From: Eoetvoesiella caeni
GTDB lineage: Bacteria > Pseudomonadota > Gammaproteobacteria > Burkholderiales > Burkholderiaceae_B
Length of the DNA stretch: 64,000 nucleotides
Assembly: GCF_003315175.1 (NCBI RefSeq)
Contig: NZ_QNRQ01000001.1
Span: forward strand, 1 to 64,000
Reading direction: 5' to 3'
The notes beneath the pieces were generated by a model, which ran no database searches, was not told the origin of the DNA, and worked only from the letters and a program-made list of their open reading frames with translations. A program made the translations under genes and the position numbers. Shown piece after piece: positions 18,434-28,192 of the stretch. The stretch's first letter is position 1. Each line of letters opens with the position of its first letter.

Positions 18434-18748
18434 CTAGTCATCGTGATCTCGCTTTTGAGCACCGTGGTGATTGTCTTGCTTTATCTTCAACACCTTGAGT
18501 GTTTCCGGATCAATCTTGGCTTTAAAGCTATGTCCTTGAGTATCCGTACCTCGAATGTTATAGCAGCCGTCGTCGATCTTGAGCCGCTGAATATGCCAGC
18601 CCTGTGCTGCCGCCCACTGTCGCACAGCCTCGCGCGTCTGCCAGCGATTCACCGGTGCATCGCAATCGTCGCTGGCCCATGTGGGCAGGACGACCAGGCA
18701 TAACCAGATAGCCAGCATGCCCTGGCGCAATGATGAGTGGTATTTCAT
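18434..18748 (-). CDS. Small secreted PepSY-domain protein
   Basis: Exported protein of 104 residues from the ATG at 18748, with a signal peptide ending near LPTWASDD and a single PepSY-like domain (WHIQRLKIDDGCYNIRG ... KAKIDPETLKVLKIK). Two cysteines, in DDCDAP and DGCYNI, could form a disulfide. A further in-frame ATG upstream would put a polar stretch before the signal and was rejected. It begins the PepSY/DUF2271/reductase/apbE series, 110 bases ahead of DUF2271, and probably shares its function in periplasmic electron transfer. Confidence 0.78.
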   Translation of the reverse strand: MKYHSSLRQGMLAIWLCLVVLPTWASDDCDAPVNRWQTREAVRQWAAAQGWHIQRLKIDDGCYNIRGTDTQGHSFKAKIDPETLKVLKIKQDNHHGAQKRDHDD

Positions 18749-19056
18749 GGAAGGCCCCGATAAAGAAAGCAGCCACATAACCAACGGGTGGCTGCGCCTG
18801 CTTTGCGTTGTGGTAGTAGTGCCCGAGTCAACGCGTCAGGGATAGCAGTGCGTGAAAATGTCTGAGATCGAGTAACGCAACGGTTGCTCGCCCCTAGGCT
18901 GGAGCCTGTCGCCGTAATTTCAGTAACAACATCAATAAGCATGAAGCTTCTGCACTTTTGCTATATAGAACGGTTATATTACCATCCGGAAGGTAAGCCG
19001 AACGGCCCCTTCGGTACTATTTAACTGCTCCACCACTCTACTGGCCTGCGATCCTG
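18749..19056. other. Divergent intergenic region between the PepSY operon and the VIT-family gene
   Basis: No gene was recognised. CAGCCAC at 18771-18777 and GTGGCTG at 18789-18795 form a 7-bp hairpin in the leader of the PepSY operon. The right half is AT-richer, with TATATAGAACGGTTATATTA near 18960-18980, a plausible promoter for the VIT-family gene. Confidence 0.35.
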
Positions 19057-19746
19057 ATGAGACACAGCGAGAAACATAAGAGCCACCGTACAGGCTGGTT
19101 GCGAGCCGCTGTGCTAGGCGCCAATGACGGAATTGTTTCCACAGCGAGCCTTGTCCTGGGCGTAGCTGCCACAGGGTCTGGCACCAAGGCCATTCTTATT
19201 GCGGGCGTCGCGAGCCTCGTTGCTGGAGCCATGTCTATGGCGGCGGGCGAGTACGTCTCGGTCAGTACGCAGGCCGATACCGAAAAGGCAGATCTCGCCC
19301 GCGAGAAGACAGAGCTGGCAGATGACCCCGTGCAGGAGCACGCAGAGCTTACGGCCCTCTACGTCAAGCGTGGTCTTGACGAAAACTTGGCTTTGGATGT
19401 CGCGAGCCAGCTCATGGCGCACGACGCACTGGCAGCGCATGGGCGAGATGAACTTGGAATATCGGACACGTTGGCTGCCAAACCAGTGCAAGCCGCATTT
19501 GCCTCTGCTGCCACTTTTGCCGCTGGCGCATTCTTGCCTTTGTTAGTGGTTTTCTTGCTTCCAGCTTCTGCTCTCATGTGGTATGTCGCGGGTAGCTCGC
19601 TCTTCTTTCTCGCACTCTTGGGTTTGGTCGCCGCACGGGCAGGAGGCTCGTCATTGTTGGCATCGGCCATGCGCGTGACATTCTGGGGGGCATTGGCAAT
19701 GGCGCTGACTGCAGGCGTCGGTGCTCTTTTTGGAGTTGCAGCTTGA
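19057..19746 (+). CDS. VIT1/CCC1-family iron or manganese transporter
   Basis: Inner-membrane protein of 229 residues in the vacuolar-iron-transporter family, which sequesters or exports Fe2+ or Mn2+. The first span carries GANDGIVSTASLVLGV and the second SLVAGAMSMAAGEYVSVSTQ, the two best-conserved motifs. The acidic metal-binding helix pair follows (EKADLAREKTELADDP ... LDENLALDVASQLM), then three C-terminal spans. Length is normal. It is near a convergent Nramp-like gene, which suggests a metal-homeostasis cluster. Metal preference cannot be decided from the sequence. Confidence 0.88.
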   Translation: MRHSEKHKSHRTGWLRAAVLGANDGIVSTASLVLGVAATGSGTKAILIAGVASLVAGAMSMAAGEYVSVSTQADTEKADLAREKTELADDPVQEHAELTALYVKRGLDENLALDVASQLMAHDALAAHGRDELGISDTLAAKPVQAAFASAATFAAGAFLPLLVVFLLPASALMWYVAGSSLFFLALLGLVAARAGGSSLLASAMRVTFWGALAMALTAGVGALFGVAA

Positions 19747-19774
19747 GCTTTTTCGGCGACTGGATGCCGAGCCG

Positions 19775-19857
19775 CGTTAAAACGCTTCCGAGCGCTTAAA
19801 GCATATCAAGTTCTTTTGCAACCTGGCTGAAGCCTTGGCTCTATGTCACAGGCGGTG
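19775..19857. repeat. Copy B of the degenerate ~80-bp dispersed repeat
   Basis: Aligns with 4829-4909 and shares the 11-base core AACCTGGCTGA. It occupies most of the gap between the VIT-family gene and the convergent Nramp-like gene and can be read as a short C-terminal peptide ending in QPG and a stop. Origin unknown. Confidence 0.4.
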
Positions 19858-19860
19858 GGC

Positions 19861-21156
19861 TTATGCTGAACCGGCCAACGCCACCAGCATAATGACCACC
19901 GCGAGAGCCATTACACTGGTACAAGCCCACCCCAATCTCCGTAATCGGCGGCGTATCACAAAGCGACCCATAATGTCCGGGCGGCCAGCCATCAGCATCA
20001 TTATTATCATGATCGGCACTGAAATGACGCCATTGATTACAGCGCTCCAGTAAAGCGCCTTAATCGGGTCGATCGGAGTAAAGCACAGCGCGACGCCCAG
20101 CAAGGTCGAAAGAACAATAATGCTATAGAACTTCCTGGCCGTTGATGGCTTGGATTCAAGGCTGTTTTTCCAATCAAAAGCCCCTGCCATGGCATAGGCC
20201 GCGGATCCCGCCAGAACCGGAATGGCCAGCAGACCTGTACCAATGATGCCAGCACTAAATAGCCAGAAGGCAAATTCGCCTGCTATTGGCCGCAATGCCG
20301 ATGCTGCTTGTGCCGACGTCTGAATATCAGTTACCCCGTGCTGATGCAGGGTCACCGCGGTCGTCAGGATAATGAAGTAAGCGATGAGGTTGGAAAACCC
20401 CATGCCAATATGAGTGTCAAGCTTAATGCGCCGAAAATTGGCATGTGCTTGCTGCGGCGCATATTTAAGCGGCCGCGCCTTCGGGTCTGCCAACTCTTCT
20501 TCCACCTCTTGCGAAGTTTGCCAAAGGAAGAGATATGGGCTGATGGTGGTGCCAAATACCGCGACAACGGTCGTTATGAATTCTGTTTTCCAGGACAAGT
20601 GCGGCAAGAACGTTTCAATTATCACCCGGTCCCAGGGCACGCGTACTGCAAATACCACGCCAACATAGGCAAGCAAGGCCAGTGTAAGCCACTTCAATAT
20701 ACGCACATACCGGTTGTAAGGAATAAAGACTTGAAGCAGCACCGAAGCCATTCCAAACCCCAAGGCGTAGAAACGTGTAGCCCCGCCAACCAATAGTTTC
20801 AAGGCTTCGCTCATCGCGGCAATATCGGCTGCAATATTGATCGTATTAGCCAAAAGCAGTAGCCCAACAATGCAATAAAGCAGCCAAGGCGGGTAATGCC
20901 GACGAATATTGGTGGCGAGCCCATGGCCGCTAACCCTGCCGATCTGTGCGCTGACGATTTGAATACCGACCATTAGCGGGTAGGTAAAAAGCGTCGTCCA
21001 CAACATACTGAAGCCAAATTGCGCACCAGCCTGAGAATAAGTGGCAATGCCGCTTGGGTCGTCGTCGGCAGCCCCGGTAATCAGCCCGGGACCCAGCTTA
21101 TTGATCCACAGCTCTTCGGGGGGCCCGGGCAGCTCGCTAGCGGTTAAGTTCGTCAT
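19861..21156 (-). CDS. Nramp-related divalent cation transporter with atypical metal site
   Basis: Eleven- or twelve-span membrane protein of 431 residues related to MntH/Nramp. TM1 reads DDDPSGIATYSQAG where canonical Nramps have DPGN, and TM6 reads TTISPYLFLWQ where canonical Nramps have a methionine in MPH. Loss of the soft methionine ligand is known to widen or change selectivity in Nramp relatives, so Mn2+ uptake should not be assumed. The ATG at 21156 follows the upstream hydrolase stop by 7 bases, so the two form an operon. An earlier in-frame start would overlap that gene. Confidence 0.82.
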   Translation of the reverse strand: MTNLTASELPGPPEELWINKLGPGLITGAADDDPSGIATYSQAGAQFGFSMLWTTLFTYPLMVGIQIVSAQIGRVSGHGLATNIRRHYPPWLLYCIVGLLLLANTINIAADIAAMSEALKLLVGGATRFYALGFGMASVLLQVFIPYNRYVRILKWLTLALLAYVGVVFAVRVPWDRVIIETFLPHLSWKTEFITTVVAVFGTTISPYLFLWQTSQEVEEELADPKARPLKYAPQQAHANFRRIKLDTHIGMGFSNLIAYFIILTTAVTLHQHGVTDIQTSAQAASALRPIAGEFAFWLFSAGIIGTGLLAIPVLAGSAAYAMAGAFDWKNSLESKPSTARKFYSIIVLSTLLGVALCFTPIDPIKALYWSAVINGVISVPIMIIMMLMAGRPDIMGRFVIRRRLRRLGWACTSVMALAVVIMLVALAGSA

Positions 21157-21163
21157 CTGGAAT

Positions 21164-22525
21164 TCAACGCAAGCTGACTTTCTCAAGATCCTGAGCGACA
21201 CGGCAGGACCAACCTAACTCATCTTTAATTCGTAATCGCAAAGTGTCTGCGGCTTCCGGTTCGCCATGTACCAAAAAAGTTTCTTTTGGCGGCTTTTCAA
21301 AATTGCTCAACCAGCGCATGATTTCATCAGTGTCGGCATGAGCTGACAGCATCGATAAGTTGTGTAACTCTGCTCGGACGGGAATGTATTCGCCATGGAT
21401 TTTGACCGTTTCTGCACCGTGCAACATTTTGGCGCCCCGCGTCCCCGCCGCCTGAAAACCGGAGAACAATATGGACGAGCGTACGTCGGGCGCGTACCGC
21501 TTTAAATGATGCAAAACCCGCCCTCCCGTAGCCATCCCGCTAGCAGAGATAATAACTTTCGGCATAGGGCTGTTATCTAAAGCTTTGGATTCTTCGACAT
21601 CGCGAACATAATGAGCGACATTGAAAGCGGCGGCGTATTTGGCTTCGTTTAAACGCAAATCGTCACTATGGCCACGGTAAACATCCACTGTATTTACGGA
21701 CATCGGACTATCCAGGTAAATAGGTAGATTGCCAGGCAATTGTCCTTTTTGTTTTAGGCGGTACAAGTACCAAAGCAACAGTTGCGCGCGCCCAACGGCA
21801 AAGGCCGGAATGATAACCGTACCTCCCCGCGCCGCCGTGCGCCGAATTATGTCTCCCAACCGGGTTTCGGGATCTTCTTGATCATGACGACGGTCCCCGT
21901 AGGTTGATTCCAATACCAAATAGTCGGCGCTTTTTACAACGGCAGGATCCGGCATCAAAGGATCGTCGTATCGGCCTAAGTCTCCGGAAAAGACAATATT
22001 GCACCCCTTCCAGTGAACCTCGACAATGGAGGCGCCCAATATATGGCCCGCGCGAAGGAATCGCAGGCTGATGCCTTCCTGCGGCTGATGCAGCATATCG
22101 AAAGATAACCTTTTTAGCTGGCGCATCGCATGGTCTACGTCTTTCAGGGTGTACAAGGGCATCGCAGGCGTGTGTTTGGATACCTTATGCCGATTTGCAA
22201 AATCCGCATCAGACTCTTGAATATGAGCGCTGTCGGCCAGCAGGATCTGGCATAAATCGACGGTGGCTGGGGTGGCGTAAACTGTACCTTGAAAACCATC
22301 ATGTGCCAGTCGCGGCAAATATCCCGAATGATCAAGATGAGCATGTGTCAGCACGATGGCCTCGATGCTGTCAGGAGGCACAGGAAAAGCGCCCCAATTT
22401 CGAAGCCGCAATTGCTTCAAGCCCTGAAAGAGCCCACAATCGATAAGAATACGCTGGCCGTCGGCTTCAAGCAGGTGCCGAGATCCGGTTACCGTTCCGG
22501 CCGCTCCAAGAAATGTAAGCTCCAT
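21164..22525 (-). CDS. MBL-fold/beta-CASP hydrolase with RMMBL domain
   Basis: Metallo-beta-lactamase of the CPSF/Ysh1-like beta-CASP group (453 residues), probably an RNA-processing nuclease. Zinc motifs are THAHLDHSGYLP, GHILGAS and SGDLGR near the N-terminus; the beta-CASP region follows with PAFAVGRAQ, and the C-terminal RMMBL portion has LSAHADTDEIMRWL and FLVHGEP. The ATG at 22525 was preferred over a GTG two codons upstream. It is translated just before the Nramp-like gene, a pairing that does not obviously follow from RNA processing. Its RNA or other substrate is not known. Confidence 0.85.
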   Translation of the reverse strand: MELTFLGAAGTVTGSRHLLEADGQRILIDCGLFQGLKQLRLRNWGAFPVPPDSIEAIVLTHAHLDHSGYLPRLAHDGFQGTVYATPATVDLCQILLADSAHIQESDADFANRHKVSKHTPAMPLYTLKDVDHAMRQLKRLSFDMLHQPQEGISLRFLRAGHILGASIVEVHWKGCNIVFSGDLGRYDDPLMPDPAVVKSADYLVLESTYGDRRHDQEDPETRLGDIIRRTAARGGTVIIPAFAVGRAQLLLWYLYRLKQKGQLPGNLPIYLDSPMSVNTVDVYRGHSDDLRLNEAKYAAAFNVAHYVRDVEESKALDNSPMPKVIISASGMATGGRVLHHLKRYAPDVRSSILFSGFQAAGTRGAKMLHGAETVKIHGEYIPVRAELHNLSMLSAHADTDEIMRWLSNFEKPPKETFLVHGEPEAADTLRLRIKDELGWSCRVAQDLEKVSLR

Positions 22526-22801
22526 AAACACTCGCTCAAGTAGTATGCGGTTGATGTGGTCTAAGGCGTTGCAGGGAGATTACTCTTATTTTGTAACGTT
22601 TGATACTTCTCATCTGACACTGAAGATCATCACGCTAGTTCACATTCAGGTACATGGATCACTACGTTGGAGACAGAGGCAATTTAAAGAGCGGGTTCTG
22701 CGCGCGCCTTTAGGATCCTATCCGAGACAACGACTGTAGTGTAGTATTGCCTTTGCCATTAGCCTTATCCGCCGCATATTTTCTTGAAGGCTGGGCCTAA
22801 C

Positions 22802-23977
22802 ATGTCCAACGAATCAATATTAGTCGTCAACTCGGGGTCCTCATCGCTCAAATTTGGGCTTTGCAGAAAGGTCAACGATACAGAACAACTGGTGTTGGAA
22901 GGATTGGCGGATGGCATAGGCGGCGGCCAGGGAAAACTTCTGCTCAAGGATGGCGGGGGCCAAGTCGTGCGATCCGAATGCCTGAGCTTTTCGTCGCAAG
23001 GCGACGCATTGCAGACAGCCGCACAGTGGCTGAATGAACTCCAAGCCAAACCGCAAGCGATAGGACATCGGGTTGTACACGGAGGCCCCCTGCTGACATC
23101 CCATCAGCGTATTACCCCCGCGGTATTGGCTCAATTGCGGGCCTGTCTGCATTTCGCGCCAATACACATTCCGATAGGCCTGGAATTAATAGAGCGGGTT
23201 GAGCGGATCTATCCAGAGGCATCCCAGTTCGCGTGCTTTGACACGGCGTTTCACCGCAGCCTTCCCGAAGTCGCCGCAAGGTTCGCCCTTCCCTCCGATT
23301 TATTCGATGAAGGAGTCCGTCGCTATGGATTTCATGGCCTCTCTTACGAGTCCATTATTCATCAATGGAACGGCAGCGTACCCTCGCGCATGATAATTGC
23401 TCATCTGGGCAATGGAGCCAGCGTGGTCGCGCTAAAGGACGGGTTATCTGTCGACACCACGATGGGCCTTACTCCAACCGGAGGCATTCCCATGGCTACA
23501 CGCAGTGGCGATCTGGATCCGGGCGTAATACTATATTTGTTGCAGGCAAAGCAACTGAGCGCCAGGTCGATTGAAACGCTATTGAACAATACCTCCGGGC
23601 TGACAGCCTTGTCGCAAGGTAGGCGCGACATGCGTGAGCTGCAGGCCGCGGCGGATGCCGGCGACCACCATGCACAGTTGGCGCTGGATGTATTTTGCAC
23701 ATCCATTCGCAAGACTATTGGAGCCTACACAGCCGTGCTTGGCGGCCTGGATGCAATTGTTTTTACCGGCGGCATCGGCGAGCACAGCCCGCGGGTTCGA
23801 CGTAAGGTTTGCAACGGTCTGGAGTTCCTTGGCGCCCGCATTGACGAACCGGCCAACCTGCGCAATGACAAAAGGATTTCACCCGAAGAAGCCCGGCTTG
23901 GAGTTTTTGTCTTTGAATCCCAGGAAGAACTGCAAATAGCTCGCCATTGTCGCTCCATGCTGGACGACGCTGCCTGA
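22802..23977 (+). CDS. ackA: Acetate kinase
   Basis: Converts acetyl phosphate and ADP to acetate and ATP. The 391-residue protein has NSGSSSLKFG at the N-terminus, GHRVVHGG, TAFH, the HLGNGAS phosphate loop and the second signature TPTGGIPMATRSGDLDP, then FTGGIGEH. The ATG at 22802 gives the normal family N-terminus. It precedes phosphoketolase by 76 bases, an arrangement that produces ATP from the acetyl phosphate released by that enzyme. No phosphotransacetylase gene is seen nearby, which fits a phosphoketolase-acetate route. Confidence 0.95.
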   Translation: MSNESILVVNSGSSSLKFGLCRKVNDTEQLVLEGLADGIGGGQGKLLLKDGGGQVVRSECLSFSSQGDALQTAAQWLNELQAKPQAIGHRVVHGGPLLTSHQRITPAVLAQLRACLHFAPIHIPIGLELIERVERIYPEASQFACFDTAFHRSLPEVAARFALPSDLFDEGVRRYGFHGLSYESIIHQWNGSVPSRMIIAHLGNGASVVALKDGLSVDTTMGLTPTGGIPMATRSGDLDPGVILYLLQAKQLSARSIETLLNNTSGLTALSQGRRDMRELQAAADAGDHHAQLALDVFCTSIRKTIGAYTAVLGGLDAIVFTGGIGEHSPRVRRKVCNGLEFLGARIDEPANLRNDKRISPEEARLGVFVFESQEELQIARHCRSMLDDAA

Positions 23978-24053
23978 AAGGTAAAACATAGTCTTTGCAG
24001 CTTTCCTTGAAATTGCTGCAAGTGTCTGTATAAACACAAGGAGCCAGATTGTC

Positions 24054-26456
24054 ATGAGATCCACTCAAAACATTCGGGCAGCCGAGGCAAGCCGGACTCT
24101 TTCCGATAATGAACGGCGCTTGATCGACGCGTACTGGCGTGCCTGCAATTACCTATGCGCCGGCATGATCTACCTACGCGACAATCCCCTTCTTAAAGAG
24201 CCGCTGCGTCCAGAACATTTCAAGAACCGGCTGTTGGGGCACTGGGGGTCCGATCCCGGTCAAACCTTCATCTGGGTGCATTTGAATCGTGTCATCCGCA
24301 AGTTCGATTTAAATATGATTTATCTCTCGGGCCCCGGGCATGGCGCCCCAGCCGTCATATCCAATTGTTATCTGGAAAAAACCTATTCAGAAATCTATCC
24401 CGAGAAAAGCCGGGACGAGGCAGGCATGCTGAATCTATTCCGGGCTTTCTCGTTTCCCGGCCAGCTAGGCAGCCATTGCACTCCCGAAGTGCCCGGGTCG
24501 ATTCACGAAGGCGGTGAACTGGGCTATAGCGTCTCGCACGCTTTTGGAGCCGTATTCGATAATCCCGACCTCATAGCCAGTGTCGTGGTCGGAGACGGCG
24601 AAGCCGAAACCGGACCGCTGGCAACGTCATGGCACTCCAACAAGTTCCTGAACCCGATCCGCGACGGCGCAGTGTTGCCCATTCTTCATATGAATGGCTA
24701 CAAGATTGCCAATCCCACGCTGCTGGCGCGTATCACTCCACAGGAGCTGGAGGATTTATTCAAGGGATACGGATGGACGCCGCATGTGGTCGAAGGCGAG
24801 GAGCCCGATGCAATGCACGAGAAGATGGCATCAACGGTCGAGGCCTGCGTGTTGCAGATTCGGGCCATTCAAGAACAAGCGCGCAAAGCCAACAAGCCGG
24901 ACAGACCGCGCTGGCCGATGATTATTCTTCGGTCGCCCAAGGGCTGGACCGGGCCCAAGGAGGTAGACGGGCATCAAGTGGAAAACTTCTGGCGGTCGCA
25001 TCAGGTTCCTGTTACCGAGGTGAAATCGAATCCCGAGCATCTACGGATTGTCGAGCAATGGATGCGCAGCTATCGGCCGCAGGAGCTGTTTGACGAGCAT
25101 GGCGCCTTGATGCCTGAATTACAGGATCTGGCGCCGGTGGGCGAGCGCCGCATGAGCGCCAACCCGCACGCCAACGGAGGCAAACTGCGCAAGCCCCTGG
25201 CTATCCCCGACTTTCGCGACTATGCCGTCCCGTTGGATAGCCCTGGAAGCAAGCGAGTATCGCCTACGGAAAATCTTGGCCGGTTCTTGCGCGATGTAAT
25301 GAAGTCGAACATGACCAGCTTTCGGCTTTTCAGCCCGGACGAAAATGCCTCGAACCGTTTGCAGGAGGTCTACAAGGCAAGTCCGAAGACCTGGATGGCG
25401 CAAATAAAGCCCGAGGATGCCGACGGCACAGAGATAGCGCCCGATGGGCGCGTGATGGAGATGCTCAGCGAGCATACGCTTGAGGGTTGGCTGGAGGGAT
25501 ATTTACTGACGGGGCGCCATGGCATTTTCAATACATACGAGGCCTTTGTTCATATTGTCGACTCCATGTACAACCAGCATGCCAAATGGCTCGATAAAGC
25601 GAAGCTTGAGGTGCGATGGCGGGCTCCGATTTCATCGCTTAATATCCTCATCTCATCGCTTGTCTGGCGTCAGGACCACAATGGCTTTACGCACCAGGAT
25701 CCGGGCTTTTTGGATCTGGTCAGCAATAAAAGCGCCGAGATAACGCGTATTTATCTGCCTCCCGACGCAAACTGCCTGCTCAGTGTGGCGGACCATTGCT
25801 TGCGCAGCACCGACTACGTCAACGTAATAGTCTCCGATAAGCAGCCGCATTTGGTCTATTTGGATATGGAAGCCGCCGCAATCCACTGCGCCAAGGGCAT
25901 CGGCATCTGGGAGTGGGCCAGCACTGACGCCGCCGACGAGCCGGACGTCGTCATGGCCAGCGCTGGCGACATCTTGACTCAAGAAGCGCTGGCTGCGGTC
26001 GCTATTCTTCGCGAGCATCTTCCAAAGCTTAAGATCCGCTTTGTCAATGTTGTCGATCTGTATCGGCTTCAACCCAGCACAGAACATCCCCATGGTCTCT
26101 CTGACCGTGATTTCGATGCACTTTTTACCCGTGATAAGCCCGTGATCTTCAATTTCCATGGGTATCCGTGGCTTATTCACAAGTTCACCTATCGCAGGAC
26201 GAATCACTCCAATATTCACGTACGCGGATACAAAGAGAAAGGCAACATCAACACGCCGCTCGAGCTGGCCATTCAAAACCAGGTCGACCGCTTCAATTTG
26301 GCAATTGACGTCATCGACCGTGTTCCAGGATTACGAAACTCTGGCGCACACTTGAAAGAATGGCTTAAAGGACAAATCATCGACAGCATCAACCATGCCA
26401 ATACCGAAGGCACGGACAGAGATGAGATTCAGCATTGGAAATGGCCACAGGGGTAA
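24054..26456 (+). CDS. xfp: Xylulose-5-phosphate/fructose-6-phosphate phosphoketolase
   Basis: Thiamine-diphosphate enzyme of 800 residues that splits xylulose 5-phosphate (and often fructose 6-phosphate) into acetyl phosphate plus an aldose phosphate. Family motifs are [28 protein letters not shown], the TPP site GDGEAETGP and the [11 protein letters not shown] region; length is normal for the family. AAGGAG is 10 bases before the ATG. It follows ackA in the same direction and is convergent with the glucan phosphorylase gene. Whether it also accepts fructose 6-phosphate cannot be told from the sequence. Confidence 0.95.
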   Translation: MRSTQNIRAAEASRTLSDNERRLIDAYWRACNYLCAGMIYLRDNPLLKEPLRPEHFKNRLLGHWGSDPGQTFIWVHLNRVIRKFDLNMIYLSGPGHGAPAVISNCYLEKTYSEIYPEKSRDEAGMLNLFRAFSFPGQLGSHCTPEVPGSIHEGGELGYSVSHAFGAVFDNPDLIASVVVGDGEAETGPLATSWHSNKFLNPIRDGAVLPILHMNGYKIANPTLLARITPQELEDLFKGYGWTPHVVEGEEPDAMHEKMASTVEACVLQIRAIQEQARKANKPDRPRWPMIILRSPKGWTGPKEVDGHQVENFWRSHQVPVTEVKSNPEHLRIVEQWMRSYRPQELFDEHGALMPELQDLAPVGERRMSANPHANGGKLRKPLAIPDFRDYAVPLDSPGSKRVSPTENLGRFLRDVMKSNMTSFRLFSPDENASNRLQEVYKASPKTWMAQIKPEDADGTEIAPDGRVMEMLSEHTLEGWLEGYLLTGRHGIFNTYEAFVHIVDSMYNQHAKWLDKAKLEVRWRAPISSLNILISSLVWRQDHNGFTHQDPGFLDLVSNKSAEITRIYLPPDANCLLSVADHCLRSTDYVNVIVSDKQPHLVYLDMEAAAIHCAKGIGIWEWASTDAADEPDVVMASAGDILTQEALAAVAILREHLPKLKIRFVNVVDLYRLQPSTEHPHGLSDRDFDALFTRDKPVIFNFHGYPWLIHKFTYRRTNHSNIHVRGYKEKGNINTPLELAIQNQVDRFNLAIDVIDRVPGLRNSGAHLKEWLKGQIIDSINHANTEGTDRDEIQHWKWPQG

Positions 26457-26509
26457 AACGGCGCCAGTCCGGAACGCGTCCAATTCGCTGCGGCGCGCGC
26501 CGCGCCGGC

Positions 26510-28156
26510 TCACAGCAGATAGCCTTCTGCCGCATACTGGCGCATCATGCGTTGACTATTGAAATGATTGGCGTTTCGACCGATAGCTCCTCTCATGACA
26601 TTGACCCATGCCCCACGGTCGCGATACCACATGGGTAGAATGATATGTTCGAGTTTGTCATAAAGACTGGCTGCGTGGGATTCATCCGTGGCTTGGGAGT
26701 CGTTGCCAATTGCCCAGCCGGTGATGCCCTCGATGCAGCCTTCCAGCCACCAACCGTCCAAAATACTCAGGTTCGGCACGCCATTGAAAGCCGCCTTCAT
26801 ACCGCTAGTACCCGAGGCCTCATGCGGCGGTAATGGTGTATTCAGCCACACATCGGCGCCTGAAACCATGGCCAGCGCGACCTCCATGTCGTAGTCCGGT
26901 ATAAACGCCACCTGGACCGATCCTTTCAGTGCTAAAGCGTACTGATGCAGCCGCTCGATAATGCGCTTTCCGCCCGCGTCGTGGGGGTGGGACTTCCCCG
27001 CCAGCACGACCTGGAACGGATGTGAGTTGGCGATGCTTTTCAGGCGCGACAGGTCGCGAAACAGTAAATCGATTCTTTTGTATTCGGTCATCCGGCGCGC
27101 CAGCCCCAAGATGGGCACGCCGGCCTCCAGTTGGGAGCCTGCTCGCGCCTGTACCAAGCGAATCAGCGCCGCCTTGGCTATCATGTGGGCGTTCCAGATG
27201 TCTTCCGAAGCAAGTTGCTCCGAGCGCATAAGCGCTTCAGGGTTGTGGCTCCAGCCGGGCCAATGCCGGGAATAAAGCGCGCGGAAGGGTTCGCTGGTCC
27301 AGGTAAACGGATGAACGCCGTTCGTCACAGCCTTGATTTCGTAACCCGGGAACATGCGTTGCGAAACCATGGCATGGCGCCGCGCCACGCCGTTGACATA
27401 ATCCGCAAGCGAAAGGGACAAGCGAGTCATGTTCAGTTCGTCGGACCCGCCTAATTCCTTGAGCTCTTCCAACTCATAATAATCTCCGAGCACCTGCGTT
27501 ACCAGGGTGTACGGGAACCGGTCGTGTCCCGCGTCGACCGGCGTGTGAGTGGTGAAAATTCGGCGAGCTTTGGGCTCGACACGACGAGACTCGAGCCCCA
27601 TGAATGCAGAGTGCCCTTCATTCATATGGAAGCACCGGATCTTCACGGCCAGCGCCCTTAACATGCGTACGCCGCCAATTCCCAGGATTGCCTCTTGCTT
27701 TAACCGATAGGCCGCGTCCCCGCCATACAGCGAGTCTGTCAAAGTTCGGTCTTCAACATGGTTCTCCTCCAGGTTAGTATCGAGCAAAAGGACGGGGACG
27801 CTCGCGCCGCGGACACTGGAAACGAAGTAAAGCCACGCGATGATCCAGACTTGCCTGCCCTCCAGATGAACGGCCACTTTCGCACCCAGCCGCCGCGTAT
27901 GCGCCTCCGGGCGCCATGTCGCGGGCTTCTCGATCTGCCCGCCGTCCGGACCGATCTCTTGTTTGAAATACCCTGCCCGGCTGACAAGAGTAATACCGAT
28001 GACAGGAAGTTCAAGATCGGCCGCCGAGCGCATTACGTCCCCGGCTAGCACGCCAAGCCCCCCCGCATAGGTGGGTATGGCCGGTTCCAGCGCCATTTCC
28101 ATGGAAAAGTATGCAACACGTCCGGCTATGTCGAGCTCCGTCGTCGTTTCCGCCAT
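26510..28156 (-). CDS. glgP: Alpha-glucan phosphorylase, short GT35 form
   Basis: Releases glucose 1-phosphate from glycogen or maltodextrin using pyridoxal phosphate. The 548-residue protein is the compact prokaryotic form, with MEMALEPAIPTYAGGLGVLAGD at the N-terminus (family-typical), THTPVDAGHD, AVTNGVHPFTW and the pyridoxal-binding EASGTSGMKAAFNG near residue 460. AAGGAG precedes the ATG by 7 bases. It is downstream of the BON-domain gene on the minus strand (36 bases) and may share its sigma-54-type promoter at 29115-29130. Its product can enter the pathway encoded later through phosphoglucomutase. Confidence 0.92.
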   Translation of the reverse strand: MAETTTELDIAGRVAYFSMEMALEPAIPTYAGGLGVLAGDVMRSAADLELPVIGITLVSRAGYFKQEIGPDGGQIEKPATWRPEAHTRRLGAKVAVHLEGRQVWIIAWLYFVSSVRGASVPVLLLDTNLEENHVEDRTLTDSLYGGDAAYRLKQEAILGIGGVRMLRALAVKIRCFHMNEGHSAFMGLESRRVEPKARRIFTTHTPVDAGHDRFPYTLVTQVLGDYYELEELKELGGSDELNMTRLSLSLADYVNGVARRHAMVSQRMFPGYEIKAVTNGVHPFTWTSEPFRALYSRHWPGWSHNPEALMRSEQLASEDIWNAHMIAKAALIRLVQARAGSQLEAGVPILGLARRMTEYKRIDLLFRDLSRLKSIANSHPFQVVLAGKSHPHDAGGKRIIERLHQYALALKGSVQVAFIPDYDMEVALAMVSGADVWLNTPLPPHEASGTSGMKAAFNGVPNLSILDGWWLEGCIEGITGWAIGNDSQATDESHAASLYDKLEHIILPMWYRDRGAWVNVMRGAIGRNANHFNSQRMMRQYAAEGYLL

Positions 28157-28192
28157 GCTTTGTCTCCTTGGGTGCGCTTCCCGTCCGGCAAT

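Noticed and set aside
22560-22580. TGGTCTAAGGCGTTGCA as a sigma-54 site upstream of ackA
   Set aside because: The spacing is one base too long and the -24 block lacks GGCA.
26490-26510. GCGGCGC-GCGCCGC between xfp and glgP as an intrinsic terminator
   Set aside because: The palindrome has no loop and no T-run, and it may be chance in GC-rich DNA.
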